A DNA stretch of 64,000 nt from Symbiodinium kawagutii (Eukaryota > Sar > Dinophyceae > Suessiales > Symbiodiniaceae): NCBI GenBank assembly GCA_009767595.1, contig VSDK01027860.1, positions 365,701-429,700 of the forward strand, given 5' to 3'. Positions 59,797 to 64,000 of this stretch are shown here, piece after piece; the first letter of the stretch is position 1; the number at the start of each line of letters is the position of its first letter. Below the pieces are notes generated by a model, which saw only the letters and a list, made by a program, of their open reading frames with translations, was not told the DNA's origin and ran no database searches. The position numbers and the translations under genes were made by a program.

Positions 59797-59840
<44 letters not shown>
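59213..59840. repeat. (GAT)n compound microsatellite, ~630 bp
   Basis: GAT repeats with GGT, GCT, GAC and TAT variants in blocks such as (GGTGAT)n. It gives very long poly-Asp, poly-Met and poly-His/Ile frames on both strands, all artefacts. Confidence 0.95.
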
Positions 59841-59842
<2 letters not shown>

Positions 59843-59844
59843 AA

Positions 59845-62800
59845 CTAAATTCTAAGGAGAACCCCAACTATGAAATAGTTTCTCCCGAAGCCATTCTGAG
59901 GCCAGTTCTACCAATTCTATCCAATTCTTCTTTCATTGCCTATCACCCGCACAGCTGACTGGGTCAACCAGCTTTCAAGAACCGTAAGGCCGCAAATGAT
60001 GTCAGAGTTTGTCAAACTCTGCTGGGCTGAAGGTGCTGACACCACCCAACAGGCATGCTCAGTGCTCCTCATCCAGCTGAGTGAGCTGACAGCATCACAT
60101 AGAAGATCACCTCAGCGAACATAAGCAGCGAAAGCTAACACCATCCAGCAACTTCCAGACTTTGCTTCTGGTTCGCCCATCTGTGCTAACAAACATCCTC
60201 TCAGTCAAATGGCACAAGATGAACTCTGCCAACCCGCTTGTGGCATTAGATCATGATTTGTACGCACGAATCCTGCCAGGTCCCACCTTTTGGTGACATA
60301 GAAATCCCATGCTTAGGTACACAGGTGGCATCTTACGTAGCACCCCCAATGGTTACTTAGCACAGTCCTGTACCGCTTCCAAGTGAACTCATGCCGCTGC
60401 TGCCAGGGCACTAACAAGGTGCCCAGCCCGCTGAGGCACGCAGCAACCTCGGGCCATCGTGATTTTCCTTTTTTGGGGGGGCGAAGGGGTAGGCTTTCCA
60501 ACAAAAAATGACCCTCTCAATATGATTCTGTTGGTTCTTTGATGTTTTTTGGGTGTGCTATGATCATGATTATCTCATAGTATCTCATCATCCGCCAGCA
60601 ACCAGATTGGAAAAATCCTACAAATTGCGTGCTCATGTTTGACTTCAAACAGAGCCGCGCCCATCTGGGAAAAGACTCATCCTCCACAATGGCAGAACAT
60701 GCGTGTGGCTTCCAAAATGCAATTATGAAATATGGGAATGTATCTTAGGAAGTGATATGAACAAATTGCTGAAGTGAATCATGAACTTGGGAACTTAGCT
60801 GAGAACCGGGGGATTGATTCAGGAGATGCCATGATGACTGAATAGGGATCCGATACAAAGTACAGGAAAAGCTTGGGTTGGTCAAACACCAAGCTGGGGC
60901 AAACTGGCAGCAACGTCTGCGAAAAGTCCTGTACCTAACGAATGAAATCCATACGAATCAATTCTCTTAATTGCAAATTTTTGCAAATATACATCTGACT
61001 GTGGCATTCCACAACAAGAAAGAAAACCAGTCTCAAGCACCTATTATCCATGCTGAGAGCATCCTGTTGCAGAAACTGAGCCGTTGCTACAACCGCCGCA
61101 ACGCTATAGCCATTGCGAATCAGCAAAATCACACCCAGCCAGCAATTCCTGAATGGCACAAGACTCCGCCACCAGGAACTGAACGTCAGAAGTTCGGGAC
61201 GCTGTGGGGCTGTAGATTTGGTGTTCGAGGACCCACACCACGAGTCTGATATACTGGCGGTGACAGATCCCATGCATCTTCGCTTGCCAACATTGATCAA
61301 CCATGGCACACCTTGAAAGGACCGGCTGAGGCTCTCAGGTGTCTATATGAATTCGCTCTGGCCAGTGCATGCCACTGGTTGCCCCAATACCCATGGTAAT
61401 CCATGGCCCATGCATTGGTTATGATTCACCTTTGACGTGGCTCATGATGGTTGAACGTAATCGTCAAGCCACAACCAACCATCGTGCACCATCATTTACC
61501 ATTGCAACCACATGGAACCACCAATAATATATCATTGGAACCACCAATGGTTACATTGCCCCCTGTCATTCACTACCAGCCAATGGCCGTAGGGCTTCCC
61601 AATTCATCGTCATTCATCGTGGTGAGTGGTTGCTGTTGTAACTTGGAGCTGGTTCCACCCTGGAAAGCCCCAGGACCGGTGCTTTCTGCGCCAAGTCGCA
61701 CCATTCCAAGGAGGGTCGCCAGATATCCGACTCCTGCGCCAGCGGAAGACATCAATGAGCCCGTTTAGTCCAAGCATCATCACGGGTTGTTAACGTTGTT
61801 GGCTATGATTTTCAGTCATGTCCTTGAAGGAATGGCTTGAAAACTAGGAACACCTGGCTTGAAAATCACCATCCCCAAGAAGTACAAAAGGTGGATATTC
61901 CAGTGCCACATGGGCTTGTCAAGAGGTATGCACCCCATGAAGAGGTTACATGTGGCACGGTGCCACCCCAAAGCAGTCGGCTGAACTACCTGATCCCACA
62001 ACCAAGGCTGGTGTAACCAAGCGTCAATTTCGAATGCTGCGCATGTAATCAACCAGCAATGAAGTTATTGGCTAAATATGAGCGATGGCCGCAGGTTGAG
62101 AAAGGTTCCAACAATATGATTGATGATTCTCAACCATGCGAAGGGTCAAATTGTGCGGTAGTTGTCATAAACCCATGATGTTTGAGCTTTCTTGTGGTCT
62201 ATCAGCAAAATTCCAAGACATGAAACATCCAAACAACTACCAACTGAAAAGCTTAGCAGATCTGACGTGTGGCTTGTGCCCATGTTGATGCCCAACTCCA
62301 ACCCCATCATCCCAACTACTTGGAGGATCTGCTCCCTGCTTCCATGCTCCTTTGTGCATCACTTCCCATAGGAATCGACCCATGGTCTTCTCATCCCCAG
62401 GATGCCTTGAAGCTTCTGAGCAGTGCCGAGTGGACAAGTCTAATGGTACGATATCAACCCAAGTACTGGCCATCTCATAATGGGCCACGCGTTCAGAATG
62501 CCAAGTGTGGAAGTCAATTAAGCCCCTCGTAGGAATTGCAGTATGGTGTCAAAGCCTGGAGGCTGGGGCTGTCCCAAGAACCCATGCAGGACAAAGGACA
62601 CAACCATCCTGGAGTTTGGTTGGTACCGCCGCAGATGTCTACATCATCCTAAAGCCGCGACTGGTAGTCAATCACATTGAGTGGTCCCAAGCCCTGCCCT
62701 AGGAACCCATAGCAGCCCATCTGCCATCTGAGTTCAGCACCATCAAAATGAAGTGAAGCCAAAGAACAGGACCAGCAGCTGTGCTAGCGCCTTGCGTGCG

Positions 62801-64000
62801 ACAACACAGCGACTCAAGTGGCTAGGGGGGAACGGGTTTTCTGGACCTGAGCTGCACTGAGCACCAAGACATGTGGCCACGCAAATGTCCTTCAATCATG
62901 CATCGACATCTTTTGAATACCTTTATCCCTACTCTTGCACGTCCCTCTTCATGGGTGTATGGCACGCATTACCAAAGATTACCGTAAGTAAAAAAGCACA
63001 AAATTCATCTGCAACAGCAGAGCTCTTGTTGGAGACTTGCCAAATTTGATCAGCCTCCTACCACACGAAAATCCAATAGACTCAGGATAATACCTGGAAT
63101 CTTGATCTCAAGCATTACCGGTGCCCCAAGGGTCCTGGTTCCCTAAGGGTCACCCACCCTGGGTTTCATGGTGCCTAACGTAGCGAAGTCCACCATTTTA
63201 TCTCCTCGATTGGCATTGTGGTCGGCCAACCCCGGGGTGGTTCCGTAGGCCCAGATGACCTCAGCAAGTGCCATTTTCGACCAAGGGGAAGGAAGAGATC
63301 CCCAAGTTCAACTGGAGAAATCTCACCGCTCTCCATCTGGTTGAACTTGGGAATCTCTGAGTTTCCCTTGGTGTTGGATGTTAACTGGATTGTAAATTCC
63401 AAGAGTTTCCATCTAGTGGCTTGATGTTTCTTGGGGCTTTGGCACCTGATCAGTTGCTTGGGGATCTCCAATCAGGATATGGGAAGCTGCTCAAAAGCTG
63501 GGGTTTCCTATACAACATGTGGCCAGTTGTGGAGATGCATTTAGATCCCCAGGTTGGGGAGTGTTGCAATTTCTGGCCTCAAATCTGAAGAATCTCTTCC
63601 ACTAGTGACAGGGAGCTGCCGTAAGCATTTCCCCAGAGTGGGCAACGTCTGAGAGTGGCATCACGCCGCTATAATTGCGGAGCGCACAGCGCTACCCACA
63701 CATAGAGGAAAACCATCAAAAGATAGACGTACGTGTTTGTGTGTGTGTGTGTGGGTAATTTCCTGGCAAACCTCTATAGCAATCATTATCAATAACCACT
63801 ACTAGGGAGCATTATCAACAACTAGCAATGCTTGATAATGATTACTATCCTTGGCCAAAAACTGCTACTGGTAAAAAATTATCAATAAGCCTAGTTACTA
63901 ATCACCAGTAATTACTAGCAATACATTATCAACAACCAGTACTAGTTGTTGAGAACTACTCGTGGTCAGTAACACTATATAACCATTACTAGGGTTCTGG
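59845..64000. other. No firm gene; weak frames and degenerate repeats
   Basis: Several minus-strand frames could be exons (hydrophobic CWLGVILLIRNGYSVAAVVA near 61.12 kb; ESDIWRPSLEWCDLAQKA near 61.70 kb; RSSGPTEPPRGWPTTMPIEE near 63.23 kb), but none has a second copy or clear splicing. From 63.78 kb to the end the sequence is an imperfect ATTATCAA/CACTACTAG repeat. Confidence 0.35.

Noticed and set aside
59112..59867. Long open frames of poly-His/Ile (minus) and poly-Asp/Met (plus)
   Set aside because: They are translations of the GAT microsatellite in different frames; nothing else supports coding.

Overview
This window looks like nuclear DNA of a dinoflagellate, most likely a symbiodiniacean-type (Suessiales) genome. 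There are no operons, ribosome-binding sites or long intact genes. Instead there are many short exons, nearly all on the minus strand, separated by introns that end in AG|G and begin with GT, and sometimes apparently GC or GA. Those donors, together with one-way gene order, ankyrin-rich proteins and abundant microsatellites, are dinoflagellate habits. No rRNA, tRNA, CRISPR array or bacterial insertion sequence was seen. The species assignment is inference.

The core of the window (about 12.2-55.8 kb) holds a family of homologous multi-exon blocks read on the minus strand. Gene 1 (about 55.8 down to 45.06 kb) has a head (serine/acidic and coiled-coil-like exons), one module, and a tail ending in a basic peptide. 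The module contains a two-exon domain resembling HYD1-type ADP-ribosyltransferases, a tryptophan-rich exon and an ankyrin domain with one exon per 33-residue repeat. Gene 2 (about 44.26 down to 12.225 kb) has the same head and the same tail only once each, but four copies of the module in between. Two of the four are incomplete in complementary ways: one has lost the ankyrin part and one the transferase part. The simplest reading is a single 32-kb gene that grew by tandem duplication of an internal 7-9 kb block of exons. A chain of separate decaying genes that share one start and one end is the alternative.

Inside gene 2, where the missing ankyrin exons should be, sits a separate lysine-rich gene (20.44-21.43 kb) with at least three exons.

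The left flank (1-12 kb) contains scattered minus-strand exon candidates that resemble one another in three recurring short modules, probably from one or more unrecognised genes. The right flank (55.86-64 kb) has an 800-bp polypyrimidine tract, a 630-bp GAT microsatellite and a few weak exon candidates. Much of both flanks is degenerate CAT/CCAGCT-rich repeat DNA. Exon coordinates in the core were set by comparing the copies: several exons have exactly the same length in all four copies, which is the best evidence for coding. Complete spliced proteins were not resolved.
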